Made by a program: the position numbers and the translations under genes. Of a stretch of 64,000 bases of DNA, positions 36,334-48,379 are shown piece by piece. Position 1 is the first letter of the stretch. Every line of letters begins with the position of its first letter. The stretch comes from Edolisoma coerulescens (taxonomy: Eukaryota; Chordata; Aves; Passeriformes; Campephagidae). Location of the stretch: positions 1,612,723-1,676,722 of the forward strand of contig VWZW01006249.1 in the NCBI GenBank assembly GCA_013397115.1. Direction: 5' to 3'. The notes under the pieces are model-generated. The model was given only the letters and a program-made list of their open reading frames with translations, made no database searches and was not told the DNA's origin.

Positions 36334-39309
36334 GTAAGGAAAAGTAAAATCAAGTGAAAGTAGAAAGGTGATTTTTTTGCTTTCCTTTTATTATTCCCAC
36401 AGGGAAGGGTGGAGTCACAGGGAATAACGGTACACGTTTCCTTTAACATTTAGCAACAAGTTGATTTCATAAGCAGGGTAAATATCCTGTGTTCCATTAA
36501 TATCTTGCAGTTTGTATTTCAGAGTGATTTCAACTCTTCATTGAATTTTAAGTCATGGCATGTCTCTTCGTATAAGAGAATAAATAGCAGGAAGTTCAAT
36601 TACAAAAATTATTTTATATTCTTTAGATTTTGATTGAGATTTTTCATTTCATTTGAAGTTTTAAAGCAAATTGTTAAAGTGATGTTGTGGCTTAATTCAA
36701 TCACAGTTACAATCTCTAGCCACCATTGTAGAAATAAATAAGGCTTATCTTTGAAATATAGAGGACCTTTCCACTACTTTGTACAGCTGATACCTAAGAT
36801 TAGTTTCCAGGATTAGCAGTTTCACCTAAAGCTGCAGTTTTGTACTTTGGTTTTCACTGTAATTGGCTGTAGATAGTTTAGTGCTACCATGGCTACTGGC
36901 CTATGCCCAATTCCCCCTGGCTGTCAGTGAGATTGTGTGGGTATGGTGGATCCAGGTGTTTGAATCTTTAGTGTAAAAATACATTTCCAAGGAATGTATG
37001 CAAAAGGACAAATTAAATTTCCATAACTGTTGGTAGAATTTGAGGAGTACTACAAGAGTTTGTTCAGTATCTGTAAGAATGATGTGGTGATAGAGTCACA
37101 ATTCCACAGGCAAATGGGAAAAAACGTGTTGTGCTAATAATGGTTTCTAAGTTAGAAGAGGTCAAGCAAAATGATTTACTGATGTCTCTCTCTCTTTTTT
37201 TTTTCTTCTCATTATTTTAATCTCTTGAGTTGAAGCACTTTTTTCAGATTGCAGGCACCTCCTCACCGTTTTATATTCACACAGAAAACCAGGGGTTTTT
37301 GGACATGTATTTGCTATTTGTACAATGATGGTCCAGCATGAAGCATTATGATTTCCAATCTTATGTAGAAAGCATAATGTACATTCCTGTCATATAAAAA
37401 AGGGCAGTTTATATATGTTAAGTAAACCTCTTTAACGATTTCTAAAATTGCATGTCTTTCTTTTAACCCTGAGACAGGGCTTCTGCACTCCTTATTTCAT
37501 TTTTGGGAACCACTTTTTATATGGTTATTTCAGAGGAATCTTCCAAGTACCATGTCAGAACAGTCCTACCTTGCACTGCACTAGCCTGAAATAAAAATTA
37601 GCTAATATCTGCGGCTTTCTCTCAAAGCATTGTTCCTATGATTTCTCTTTCAATTAATTACCCCTCTTGTGGAATTATTCTATAGTTTAGATTGAGGAAG
37701 AGGAAGGAATAAGACTGCTCTGTTCCTACAGTGGCTCAGTCATATTTGCAGCCTTTGCCAGTTGTTTGCCGCTAGAAGGAGAAGTTATGATGTAGACTGC
37801 AGAAAACTTTTCTGTAAGTGACTTCATTACCTAGCAGTCAGTCATCTTTATCTTGAATAAAGACACCTACAGAGGAGGAGTATATCATCTTCTCCTTCAG
37901 CCCTCCCTATCAGTAGCTCGAGAAAAACGGCATCAAAATCTGTGTTAGAGAAGTTGAGAAGGCAAGCTCTTTTGCTGTTTGTATGAGCCCAATTTCTTGT
38001 GTCCATAGCAAAATCCTTCTACCGTGAGTGAAAATTAGCTGTATGTTAAGGAAAAGCTGCTGAAACCGAGTGGTGCAGTGCCATGGAGCAGCTTCCAGCT
38101 CCGTGGTGTTTGCTGTTATTTGCAGTGCTGGTATTGGGAGACCTCAGCTGGTGAGAGCCTCTGGCTGTGCTCAGAGCTGTAATTGTGTGGCTGCGGGTAC
38201 GAGGCAGTGCCTGCCCTGGAGAGTTTACTGAGTTAAATATAAAAGATAAACAAAGCAAAGGAAGGAAACATGCAAATAGTTGTTCACCAGGACAACAAGA
38301 GAGCCATCCAGGATGCTACTGGACCTCTGGACATTAAAGGAGAGTGCTTTAGGAAAAAAAAAGATGGGAAGAAACCAAAGTAGGAGCAGTAAATCTGTTT
38401 TTTTATTTTGAGAGGGTCAGTACAAATGCATCCCCTAGATTTAATTCCTGATGATTTATATCTGTTCTATGGAATATTTATTAATATATAATAAAAAAGC
38501 ACTGTCCAAAGTGGACTGTGTTTGGATTGAGATTTTCGGAAACGTTAGAAAAGTCCTCCAGATGGCAGAATAACTGCTTCAGTGTGCATACAGGAGATGG
38601 GGATATTTTATCCCTCGCTACAGAACATTCCTGTTTTCAAATTGAGCAAGTGACTTTTTGAAAGCAATTTTGACCAGAGCCTGTGGGAAATTGCACAGTT
38701 TACATAGTATTTGCTTGTTTTATTCAGGGTGCTGACTGAGTATCCTTGTTCTATTCCTAAATAACTAGAAGTCAGAATCAAACTTATTTATATGTGGAGT
38801 GGCATAAAAGATTTCATTAACAGTACAAAGAAGGTGCATATTTGAGGAGTATGTCAGATGTTTCCAGGTCATGTTGCACATTCCATTTACTACTCCCAGC
38901 ACAGCAATAGTGGTAGGAACTCTTCAAAATTAAACACATTATGAAGCAAATTCTTTTTTGGCACTTATCTTATACTTAGTGCACTGTAATTGCAAAGGAA
39001 AATTAAATCTCCCCTCCCTTTAGAAGTCTCCCTTGCTTAATGTCTCTCAATGAAGTTGTGTGAAACAGAAATTTGATATAGAATTTGTCATGTATGCCAT
39101 CATATGCTTTGACTCTTCTTGTGTCTATCATCTCTCTCAGCTTCTTCAGGGGACTTCTCTTGATAATACATAATCTTTTTATATTTTCAGGATTTCTCAT
39201 TCATTAGCCAGTAATAGGGACTTAAATTTCTAAAGAGGTGGTCATACCATGAAATTATTAAATACATTTCACTTTTCTTCTAATGCAATTTTGCTGCTGG
39301 AAGCAGCAG
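36334..39309. other. non-coding stretch with a CT/T tract
   Basis: A 26-base pyrimidine run (CT repeats, then T10) is at 37185-37210. A GC-richer patch at about 38050-38230 supports a 70-codon minus ORF that is not recognisable. Otherwise AT-rich and featureless. Confidence 0.5.
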
Positions 39310-39372
39310 AAAAAAAGAAGAGAATTCTGTAACTCTCCAAGTCCTTACACATCATCAGCATTTATGCTGCAG
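39310..39372 (+). CDS. possible small internal exon, 21 codons
   Basis: A pyrimidine-rich tract (about 39270-39300) leads to GAAGCAGCAG, where AG at 39308-39309 can act as acceptor. The next 63 bases are open in phase 0 and end with CAG/GTAAGTGA, one of the best donor matches in the window, at 39372/39373. The peptide begins with a Lys/Arg cluster followed by EFCNSPSPYTSSAFMLQ. Length and phase (0 to 0) would fit after the 36181 block. A small exon with a strong donor is easily produced by chance in 64 kb, so confidence stays low. If the acceptor is one CAG earlier, a single Gln is added. Confidence 0.25.
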
Positions 39373-41339
39373 GTAAGTGATAGCCCATCTGCCACAGAAT
39401 GAGAGTATCCATGCCATTTTGGCACCTCCACTTCGGCTCCTTCTTTTGTGGAGAGGCAGCAGGTAAGATAGATGGATGCATCCCTCCACTCTTGCTTCTG
39501 AGCCCTGCATGATGGGAAATGTTTTCTAAAGCAGCCTATTGATAAATAAAACATGAAATACTCCTGAAAGATGCTTGTCCAGAGCTCTCCCTTGTTTAAG
39601 TCCAGGCTCTGCTCTGAGAGACGTTTTGACACATCTGGATGCACAGCATGTTTGCTGAAGGCAAACAGACACTGCAGTGATAAGGGACAGCTGGGGCCTG
39701 CTGGCTCAGCACACTGGGGGCTGGCACCAAGATGCTGACGCTGCGCCGTGACCGCAGCTCCCAGGTGATCACTCCATTGCCTGTGACATTAGAAATCAGC
39801 ACAAAGTTGGCTGAGAAGTCATTCGTGCAAACTCGGGGATGAGAAAGCAAAAGAGGAGCTGCAGCTGCCTCTCTGGAGAAGAGGCTCGTTGGTAAAGCTG
39901 CTCCATGAAAGAAGTTTGGGCCAGTTGGTTCCATTCCTCAAATGAAGTTAGAGTAATTCAGGTTCAGGTTCATACACTCTGTCAGTTGCTATGCCCGGAT
40001 GTCAAGAAATCTGAAAAAATACACAATTGTATCTGAATTCACATAGCTTTTGTAAATCCTTTGGGCTTTTTTCATTTTATCTCTTATTCTTTCTATCCAT
40101 TTTTATCTTTTTCTCTGGTTCCAGGGAGATCAACAAAAGGAGGGAAAGGAACACATGAACTTCCATGTGATTTTTAGCCATTGTTTATCAGTTCAGTATG
40201 CAAACACCTTCAGTAGGTATTTTTCATTGGTAAAAAGAAAAATTTGGAACACTTGAGCAACTCAAGGTGGTTTTTTTTGGGGTTTTGTTTTTGTTTTTTT
40301 TTTCCTTTACCATGGATTTCATGGTTTGGCAACTAAAAGTTGAAACAAATATTTTTTTAGGTTAATGGCACATTACATTTAATTAGAGCACTAAAGCAAT
40401 TCTAGAGGTTTTTTTATTTGGTCAGAATTCTAAGTATAGAGTTAGGCCCTGGGACCTCACACTTGTTAGAAGTTTGCAAACGAACAGTAAATATGGTTGA
40501 AAAGTATGAATTCCTGGATTAATTTCAAAAGGGTATGAATAGTTGCTCAAAATATCAGCAAAAATGCTGTTAAAATCGGAAATCACGTTTGATACAAACT
40601 CTTTGCTGTTATGTATCTGGACCAAAATAGGCAAAGGGTATACAAACTGAAGTTTGCCTTTAGCATTTTTTATGTGTGAGTTACATACCTTATCTTCCTA
40701 AGCACTTCTTTAACAATTCAAAATGAAAAGCTGTGAAGTGTGGTTCTCTTTGGAGAAAATAAAGTTTGCCGAAGGAAGACTGTCAGTGTGTGCTCCAGGC
40801 TGCAGAGAGGTGCTACAATGATGGGGGCAGGGGTGAAATCGCTATTTCCACCAATTTGGCAAAATATTTTAAAGGCTTTAGCTAGATAAATCTATAGTGT
40901 ATAATATCTCAAAACTAAAATTACAACTAATTGAATAGTACATAGCTAAAGAAATTAAAAACCGGTGACAGTGTGCTGCTTCTCTTGTGATTTGTTGGTA
41001 GAAATGACATTGAATGGTGAAAGTGCTGTATTAATAATTAAGTATATCACTGTGTAAATGAGATGATTCAACTGTGCTTTAACCTCCAAATCTCTCAATA
41101 ATTGGAAGTTATAAACAGATACTTTGAAAGAAAGCAGAAAAATTTTTTTAAATTATTTTGAACTTTATTTGCTTAGAAAATACTGTCATAGATACAGAAT
41201 CAGAGAGTTAATTGTTCTGCTTGGAATTACTCAGTATTTATTTTAAGACAAATTTAAAATGTCACAGACATTTCAGTTATTGTTACATGGATTTTAACTT
41301 AGCTTTAGTCATCACCACCAGCACAGATGACAGAGAGGG
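39373..41339. other. non-coding stretch with poly-T tract
   Basis: A T-rich tract at about 40269-40315, interrupted by GGGG, could be an A-tail of an old minus-strand insertion, but no body was recognised beside it. Minus-strand ORFs at 39345-39644 and 39596-39934 (99 and 112 codons) overlap each other in different frames and show no recognisable content. Confidence 0.5.
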
Positions 41340-42400
41340 CTGCAGGATTTTAGCAAGGGATTAAAGGCAGTTTAGAACAGGAGGGGAATGAGTTAAACTG
41401 TGTTTAGATAAGCTGGATATATTCAAGTTGGCAGTTTCTGATGGAACTCATCCTAGACTACTTGCAGAAGTAGCTGAAGCCATTTCTGAAGCATTAGCAA
41501 TTATCTTTGAAAACCCATGAAGGATGGGGGGGGAGAGGTCCCCGTGGTCTGGAGAAGCACATGATACTGTGTCTCTTTTTAGACAGGAGAAAAAGAAAAG
41601 CTAAGGAATCCTAGGCAGAAGAGTTTCACTAGAATCAGCAGGATAGTAGACCAAACTGTTGAACAACCATCTTGAGAATAGTAAGGAGATAAAAACATTG
41701 AATGTTCCTTTGTGATGTACAAATATCAGGGTGAGCTCCTTGCTTTTTTCAGTAGTTAAGTAGCCTGGCAGATGAGAGAAAGTCCAAGTGCTGTTATATA
41801 TCTGACTTTAGTGAAACTTTGAACAGAACTCTGTGTAGCATTCTGATTAGCAATCTAATGAGGTAAAAATAGAAGTCCACTGTAAAACTGTTGAAAACAA
41901 CATGCTCAGCATTCAGCTATCCGTGGTTTGCTGCCAGAAAGGGGAGCTAGTTCAGATGGGGTTCAGCAAGTCCTTCCATCCCTGTGGGGACAGTTCTCAT
42001 GCACAGTTTAAGGGAGCAGTGAGTATGCTTATAAAACATCTGGATGATAACAGTCTTAATTGCTTCTAAATCCTTTGAGAGATAGATTGGAATTCAGAAT
42101 TCATTAAATAAATAATCTGAGATCAATAACATATAGTTCAGTAAATGAGAAAGCAGACAAAGAATAAATCAGATGCAAAACATTAAATGAAGAATAACTG
42201 CTTGGCAGCCATAATGCGAAGGATGAATGGGGAATTGTGAAGGGCTGCAAGCTGAGTGTGTCAGCACTGTGATGCTGTTTCAAAAAAAAGCAAACATTGT
42301 TCTGCAATATATTCATAGGCTTGTCAATATCAGATGTATTAATGTGACCTGCTCTGAGGCCAGGAGTAAGGCACTTGCTTTTTGACTCTGATCTTAGGAT
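41340..42400 (+). mobile_element. ancient decayed CR1-like LINE, reverse-transcriptase region
   Basis: Successive segments match, in order, the amniote CR1 ORF2 as I know it. The first is the DG.HPRLL..AEAI.EALAIIFE-like start of the RT domain (about 41430-41515). Next come a TCTGACTTTAGTGAAACTTT stretch corresponding to the DFSKAF motif (about 41800-41825) and the ...ATTAGCAATCTAATGA... and GGGGTTC...AG segments to about 41970. The last is the CAAGCTGAGTGTGTCAGCA / GCAAACATTGTTCTG region (about 42245-42305). Frames are broken throughout by stops and indels. The sequence is closer to the CR1 type widespread in turtles and crocodilians than to the young avian copies elsewhere in the window, which suggests great age. 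It has no function of its own. Confidence 0.72.
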
Positions 42401-43050
42401 GAAAACACTGAAAACTTAATGTACAGCAAATACTGAATGTTTACAAAAAGTAGCCAGATGGGGTTTGCTAAACCTAGAAAAGGGAAGAAAAGAAACATCA
42501 GCTTTCGAATAGGTGAAAAGCTGCTGAAACATAACGAGCACCCATTGTTCCCCAGGACCACTGGCTGTAGGGTCAGAGATATAAAGTGCTTTGTTTGCAG
42601 CAAAAGTGACAGACACAGGTCAGCGCAAAATCCATCATTTTGTCTTCAATCCCCCATCACATTTACGCAAAGTCATGAGCTGTGGTTTGTGCTGAGGTAC
42701 ACGTGCACGTACTGTGGTTTGGAGATTTTTGAAAACAAGTCTGAAAAACACCTATGGGAGGTTTAGTTGTATTTATCTGGACACACTGGGAGAGAATGGA
42801 CTAAATCATACAGAACATTTTAATGAAATAAAGGCTGGATTTTGCTCTACAGCCTTACCTGCTTCTTACCATATCAGGTACAGTCTTGCCAGGTCATTTG
42901 TTGTCGTCTAGTATGGGATGTGAGTCCCTAGCAAAGATGGTGGTGAGCAGGGCAGCACCCCCAGAACAATTCCTGTGACTCAGCTTGCTCCTAGTGGCTT
43001 CTTGGGAAAAAGGAACGGACCTTGGCTTGGGTGAATTGTCCTTCAGGCTG

Positions 43051-43118
43051 TCAATCAGGCCCTGATAGCCTAGATGGTCTCTTGACATCTCTTACAGCCT
43101 CTAATTCTGTGATTCTCT
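43051..43118 (+). mobile_element. CR1-like 3' end, probably of the 41.3-kb element
   Basis: The block contains CTAGATGGTCTCTTGA, a diverged CTTCCAG-like CTTACAGCC segment, and the terminal ATTCTGTGATTCT, a standard CR1 3' end in plus orientation. It lies on the same strand and at the distance expected for the 3' terminus of the ancient element that starts at 41340. The intervening 42.4-43.0 kb is diverged but contains a GTTTGCTAAACCTAGAAAAG segment (about 42464) resembling the CR1 region before the 3' UTR. Confidence 0.6.
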
Positions 43119-45152
43119 GGTTATCTAAATGTCATTTTCTGTGGTCAGACTTACAGGCTAAAACAGCAAGTTCTATTTAGACTTAATGGTTCATTGACTT
43201 AAAAAACCCGTTCTGGTCTGTTGGTTTACTGTGGGTGATAAACATGCAGCTAGTCAGTACTTGATAGGGAAAAAAGAATATTTTTTCAGCAGTCAGGCTA
43301 AAATAATTCTTCGTTTTAGTATATTTCCCTAAAACTTGGAGAAAGTTTAGAATACTAACAAAATTATGTTTGAATATTGCTACAGTTGATGAGATAAAAA
43401 TATGTGAAATATGACCTGTATGGTAAGGTAATTAAATCTCTTGCATGCACCTTTTCCATATTCTTGAAAAAACCCAAATGTTGCATCTTAAGGCAAACTG
43501 TGACTGTAGCAAATAATTTTTAATGGTTGACTTACATTAATGTCTAAAATTAGTGTTTTGCTAAAAATACTTAACAGGCTGTACCATACACAAAAGTGTC
43601 ACTTAGGAGCTGGACTCTACAATCCATGTGACTGTCCAGTTTCTCTCATGCTGGTTTGGTACTAGAAGGACCAGTCACTCGGCTGGTGTGTCCTGGTGAG
43701 GGTCTCACTGCATCAAAACACTTCAGTGATTTCGACTGCTTGAGAATCTTTGCTGCGACCTGCTCTCGGCACGTTGAGTTCTGCAGTGACAGTTTAGTGA
43801 CAGCTAAACACATTTTGCGTCCTCAGGACCAATCTGCCTGGGTTAGCTGCATTCCTGCATGTTCAGAATCCAGGCAGATGTACAGATAAGATGTGTAGGG
43901 CAAGCTTGTATTTGACTGCTATTTTTTCAAACATACTGGAATGAAATATGTGAGTTGAACTCCCTCATGTGAATGATGTGAGTAACATGAATTTTCTGTC
44001 TAGTTACATTACAAAAATATTCCTTGTAGCAGCTCACAGGCTGTTAAAGAGGAGTAGAAATCTTCCCTTAAAAGTGACATTAAATCATTTTTTATCACCT
44101 ACTGTTTTAATTTAACAGTAAACAAGATGATAGAATGATTGCCTTCAGACTTCCAGCCTAGAATATTTTGAAGAGAGGGAGAACATCATTAGAGGTCACA
44201 GACTGAGAAGCTGGGTGATGCTCTTAGTGAACGACTGCATTAGAGTACATGGAAAAACTGCATCTCTCTGGGATAGTGTGCTTCCCTCAGACATGGACTA
44301 CATAAAGTAAAAGGGCTTTTAGTTTAGTGTAGGCAGAGCAATTAAGATTCCCCTAGGGGGAGGTATATAATTATTTTGGAAAATAAGAAGCAGCATCAAG
44401 AAATTTCTTACGCCTCGGCTACTTTTCTGAGTGTTGAGAGATTTTTCCAGGTTTTGATGTGTGTTCTTTAATACTGGGTATTTCTGGTTCTTACCTTGTT
44501 TTCTAAGGGGCCAAAAATCCTACTGAAATGGAGAAGGTGTCTTACAAGACAGTATTAAAACCATGGATAATAGTAGCAAAGAAGCTGGTAGAATATGATA
44601 AAAGAAATAGCTTTATGCATGTTGGGGTGTGGGCCTTTCACTGACATCAAGACTCGATTCAAAGTTCAGTTCCAGCAGCAGGAGAAATTTGTTGTTAGTG
44701 AATTGTTGAAGTGTTTATTTTGTTATTGATGAAAAAAAAGATTGAGATAAGCAAAAACACTTCCTGGAAAAAGGTGGAATATAAAAATATAGCAGTTCAG
44801 TGGACTTCCTCTCTCAAATGACGTAGTTGAAGTGCTGGTTGTTGATAGTTGCCTGATATGTAGTTGTTCCTGGAACATTACCTATTTCTCAGTTTAAATA
44901 GTAAGGGTGAAATGGTGCCCAAGGATACAGAGTCTTGGAAACTGCAGTACACAAGGTCCCCGGGCTGAAATTCCTCCTCATACTCAGCCCAGTGGGAGGT
45001 TTTGAGGCCATGCCAGATGTCCAGCCCGTTGGTGAGGGCAGTTCCTTGAAGCCCCTCCTGTTACTGCCCCTGCTCGTGGCCTGGCTGCCTCTGCAGCGCG
45101 TTCCTGCTCCTCTGGGTCAGGAGAGCCGGGCTGGACCCACAGTGTCTGTCAG
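43119..45152. other. non-coding stretch, GC rises at the right end
   Basis: AT-rich up to about 44930, then G+C rises sharply into the flank of the minisatellite (about 44950-45152). No gene is supported. An ORF beginning at 44935 runs into the tandem repeat and the N gap and is artefactual. Confidence 0.5.
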
Positions 45153-45606
45153 TGCTCTGCCATGGCCATGTGTCCTGTCCTTGTGTCAGTGCTCTGCCAT
45201 GGCCACGCTTCTTGTCCGTGTGTCAGGGCTCTGCCATGGCCATGCTTCTTGTCTGTGTGTCAGGCTCTGCCATGGCCACGCTTCTTGTCCGTGTGTCCGG
45301 GCTCTGCCATGGCCATGCTTCTTGTCCGTGTGTCAGGCTCTGCCCTGGGCACCCTNNNNNNNNNNNNNNNNNNNNNNNNNNNNNNNNNNNNNNNNNNNNN
45401 NNNNNNNNNNNNNNNNNNNNNNNNNNNNNNNNNNNNNNNNNNNNNNNNNNNNNNNNNNNNNNNNNNNNNNNNNNNNNNNNNNNNNNNNNNNNNNNNNNGC
45501 TCTGCCATGGCCACGCTTCTTGTCCGTGTGTCAGGGCTCTGCCATGGCCATGCTTCTTGTCTGTGTGTCAGGCTCTGCCATGGCCACGCTTCTTGTCCGT
45601 GTGTCC
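45153..45606 (+). repeat. 36/37-bp minisatellite with 73-bp dimeric order
   Basis: Copies of a unit starting GCTCTGCCATGGCCA begin at 45154, 45191, 45228, 45264, 45301 and 45337 before the gap and at 45499, 45536 and 45572 after it. Spacing alternates 37, 37, 36, 37, 36 and then 37, 36. Most units fall into two types, one with CCACGCTTCTTGTCC and one with CCATGCTTCTTGTCT or -CC, which alternate to give a 73-bp higher-order unit. The copy before the gap is diverged (GCCCTGGGCACCC). The array reads through in several frames because of its composition. The apparent proteins of 157-286 residues are artefacts. Confidence 0.93.
45356..45498. other. assembly gap, 143 Ns
   Basis: An unbroken run of N lies inside the minisatellite. 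The distance between unit starts across it (45337 to 45499, 162 bases) is not a multiple of 73 or of 36-37, so the gap length is probably an estimate and the true array may be longer. Confidence 0.99.
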
Positions 45607-48379
45607 TGCCGTGCTTCCACCAGCTCCGGACCTGAGCCCTGCTGTGACGCCCGGTGGCACTTTGAAGTACAGGCTCTGTGGTGCGTTTCTGTGCCGGAGA
45701 ACAGGACAAATCTCTGCAAACTCTTGAGCACACCCTATGCAGCTGACTCAAGTAAACCAGAACCACATTCTGGATCGCTCCAGAGGGCAGATTAGTAGTC
45801 TATGTTACTGTGTGTGGCCACAAATGGAGCTGCCTCAGCAGCTGAGGAAGCAACTCTTTCCTGGGCTGGAGTCTCCTGATCCTCATGCTTGTGTAATACT
45901 GTGCCACTGCCAGTGAATGCAGCAGTACTTCTGAGCTGTAAACAAACACGAACGTCCTAGAGGAGGAAGAGTACTTATATTCATGATTTCCCACTGCATT
46001 TGCAGAGGCAGAAAGTGGTTGGCAGTAATAAGACACAAACTTCAAAAGAGACTGAAAAGATATGTGCCATTAATAAAATCTGCATAGCTGCTTCTGTTGA
46101 TTGCACTGAGAGATCAGAGAGAGAACTAACATGAGTAGCAGGCTATTCCTATGGTAAGGATTTACTGAAATAAATCTGCCTAATTCTATTTAATTTCACC
46201 TGGGCAGCTGTGTCTGATTACTTTGTCTCATGTGATGGTTTCCTTCATGCCTTTGTGCTTGTGACACTGCAGCTCAGCCCATCTTTGCCTGTGTTAGCAG
46301 CAGACTTGGAATTCATCCTTTTACAAAAAATCTATTGAGCCAGCTCCTGTTCTCTGCAGTGGTTGTGTAACTTGAGATATTGCATTATCTGCTAGATAAG
46401 AATGGCTGTGAGGGGGTTCAGTGTGCTTAGGTGAGTCCCAAGAACTCGAAGGATCTAGTGGCCAAGCTTGGAAAGAGTATGACTGACTAGAAATCAAGAA
46501 GGTTATATTCTATGGAAGAAATTTTGAAGATGACAGAGCCCAATGTCTGGAATGCTAAAGTAGAAAAAAAAATCAAGTAGGCACCTTTCTAGTGACCACA
46601 AACAAGCCCACAGCTGTCAGAAGCACACTGCGTACTCCCCCACTGCTTCCCCATGGTGACAGATGTCCTACTTTTGCAATTCAACACTCTGGTCATGCTA
46701 ACTTATGAATTATACAAGGAAAAAACACAAAAATCAGTTCACCCATCACTGAAAAGAAGCTACCTCTAGGCTGCAACATTGTAACTGTTTAAGGGTGTGG
46801 GGCAACTGTATAGAGCACTTATGACTTCAGGAAAATATTAAGTGTAAGATAGCAGTTCATTTTTTAAAAATGACCCGCTAACATTGCATGCATGGTAACG
46901 CAGACGTGTGCATTGGTTTTTCATGGCCATGCATTTCCAAGATACTTTTTCCTTTATCTGATTGAAAGCAGAACCTTACTGCCCTATCCAGTGTTGATCT
47001 GAGGGAAAAACTGACTAACTTGATCATAACCATGAGCATTTCTAGTAACACCTGCACCATCTCCCTGCTGACCTTTTATACAAATAGATAGTGAAGCTAA
47101 TCCTGGGTAGTTTAAAGGAAACTTTTTTCCAACAACTCTGATAGCAAAAATATATTTGCTTTGATTTATGAAAATTTAAAATGTTTTGGGCATAGGGGAT
47201 CAAACTTTGTGCATACTTAGTAGCGCTTTCTTGCATTATTTATGTCTTCAACTGCAAACAATAGCAGCAGTATTTATACTTGGGAAATAAATTGTGCAGT
47301 TCAACATGGCCTGAGCTAGTTGTCTGTAGAATGAACTTTCCCCACTCTGAAAGATGTAAAAATACCACAACAAAAGATGTTCTGAGAAAATATTTGGACG
47401 GAGAAAAGTACATAGGAGTGGCAGACCAATCCTGGAAAATAGTGCAGTACTATTTTCTAGTGATACACAAAAAAATTGGCAAACTTTCAGGTGTTGGGGC
47501 TTGAACTTGGGTGGGAATGATATTTTAATGTAACTGCCTTTTCCACTTACATAAGAAGTAGCAAATGCTCAAAAGTTATGAAAGGAAGGGATGGATCTAA
47601 CCCTCCCAGTCCACTGAACATAGTGAAAAGCATTAGACCTCCTTTTCTCATTTTTATTTGGGATAACAAATATCAGTTCATATGTTTGGAAGTAATTAAT
47701 CCATCCGTTATTTTTGTGAGTCATGCACAAATATTTTTATTGATTTAAGCATCCCAGTACAGGCAAAGCAGAAAATTTAGATGGGCTCCTCTCCCATTCT
47801 TCTTTCCTCTTCCTCTCCTTCTCTTCCATGGCGTAATCCCACATTTACATCACCACGTCCCACACGGTCCCACAGATATATGTGGCATTTTGGACAATAA
47901 AAATCTGATGGCTGTGATGGCTTTGTCATAGGCAAACATTTTCAGAAACGCTCAGTTGCTGCGCTTGCTTTTCATTTTCTGTGTAAGTACTGTGAAGTTA
48001 CTGATCTACCCTTTCCTCCATATTCTCCTGAGGTTAAATGCCATACATGGTTTCCTGCAATCCTAGTAGTAATTTCTTTGCACAGGGCCTGGTGGGAAAA
48101 GAAACAGTTTGCAGATGACATTTACAGAATGAGATGATGGCATATGTTTAGGACTAAATGGAGTTGTCAGACACTAATTGATTCACATGTCAACCTCTTG
48201 CTCTTCATGTAAGGTGCATAGGGAGCATTATAGCTTGCAACTTGTCTAGGGCAAGGGTTGTTTCCAGTGTTTGGATATTCTTGTTAATTGTCTCCCTGGA
48301 TTCTGTGAACTGCAATAGACTAAGAGACCAGAAAATACTTGTTTTGAGAGGTTTCAGTTTTCATATGCATTTGAAGATA
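45607..48379. other. non-coding stretch with a long pyrimidine tract
   Basis: A 31-base uninterrupted pyrimidine run is at 47797-47827, with more pyrimidines just upstream. Otherwise AT-rich sequence with ORFs under 85 codons and no recognised repeat. Confidence 0.5.

Noticed and set aside
39345..39934. Two overlapping minus ORFs of 99 and 112 residues
   Set aside because: They are in different frames, have no motif, and overlap the plus-strand exon candidate only at its edge.
40269..40315. Poly-T tract as tail of a retroposed gene
   Set aside because: No recognisable body or target-site duplication beside it.
42437..42766. Plus ORF of 109 residues
   Set aside because: Falls inside the decayed ancient CR1 region and has no recognisable content; probably chance.
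44935..45795. ORF of 286 residues and overlapping ORFs of 157-191 residues
   Set aside because: They run through the minisatellite and the N gap. Length comes from the repeat composition, and the residues in the gap are unknown.
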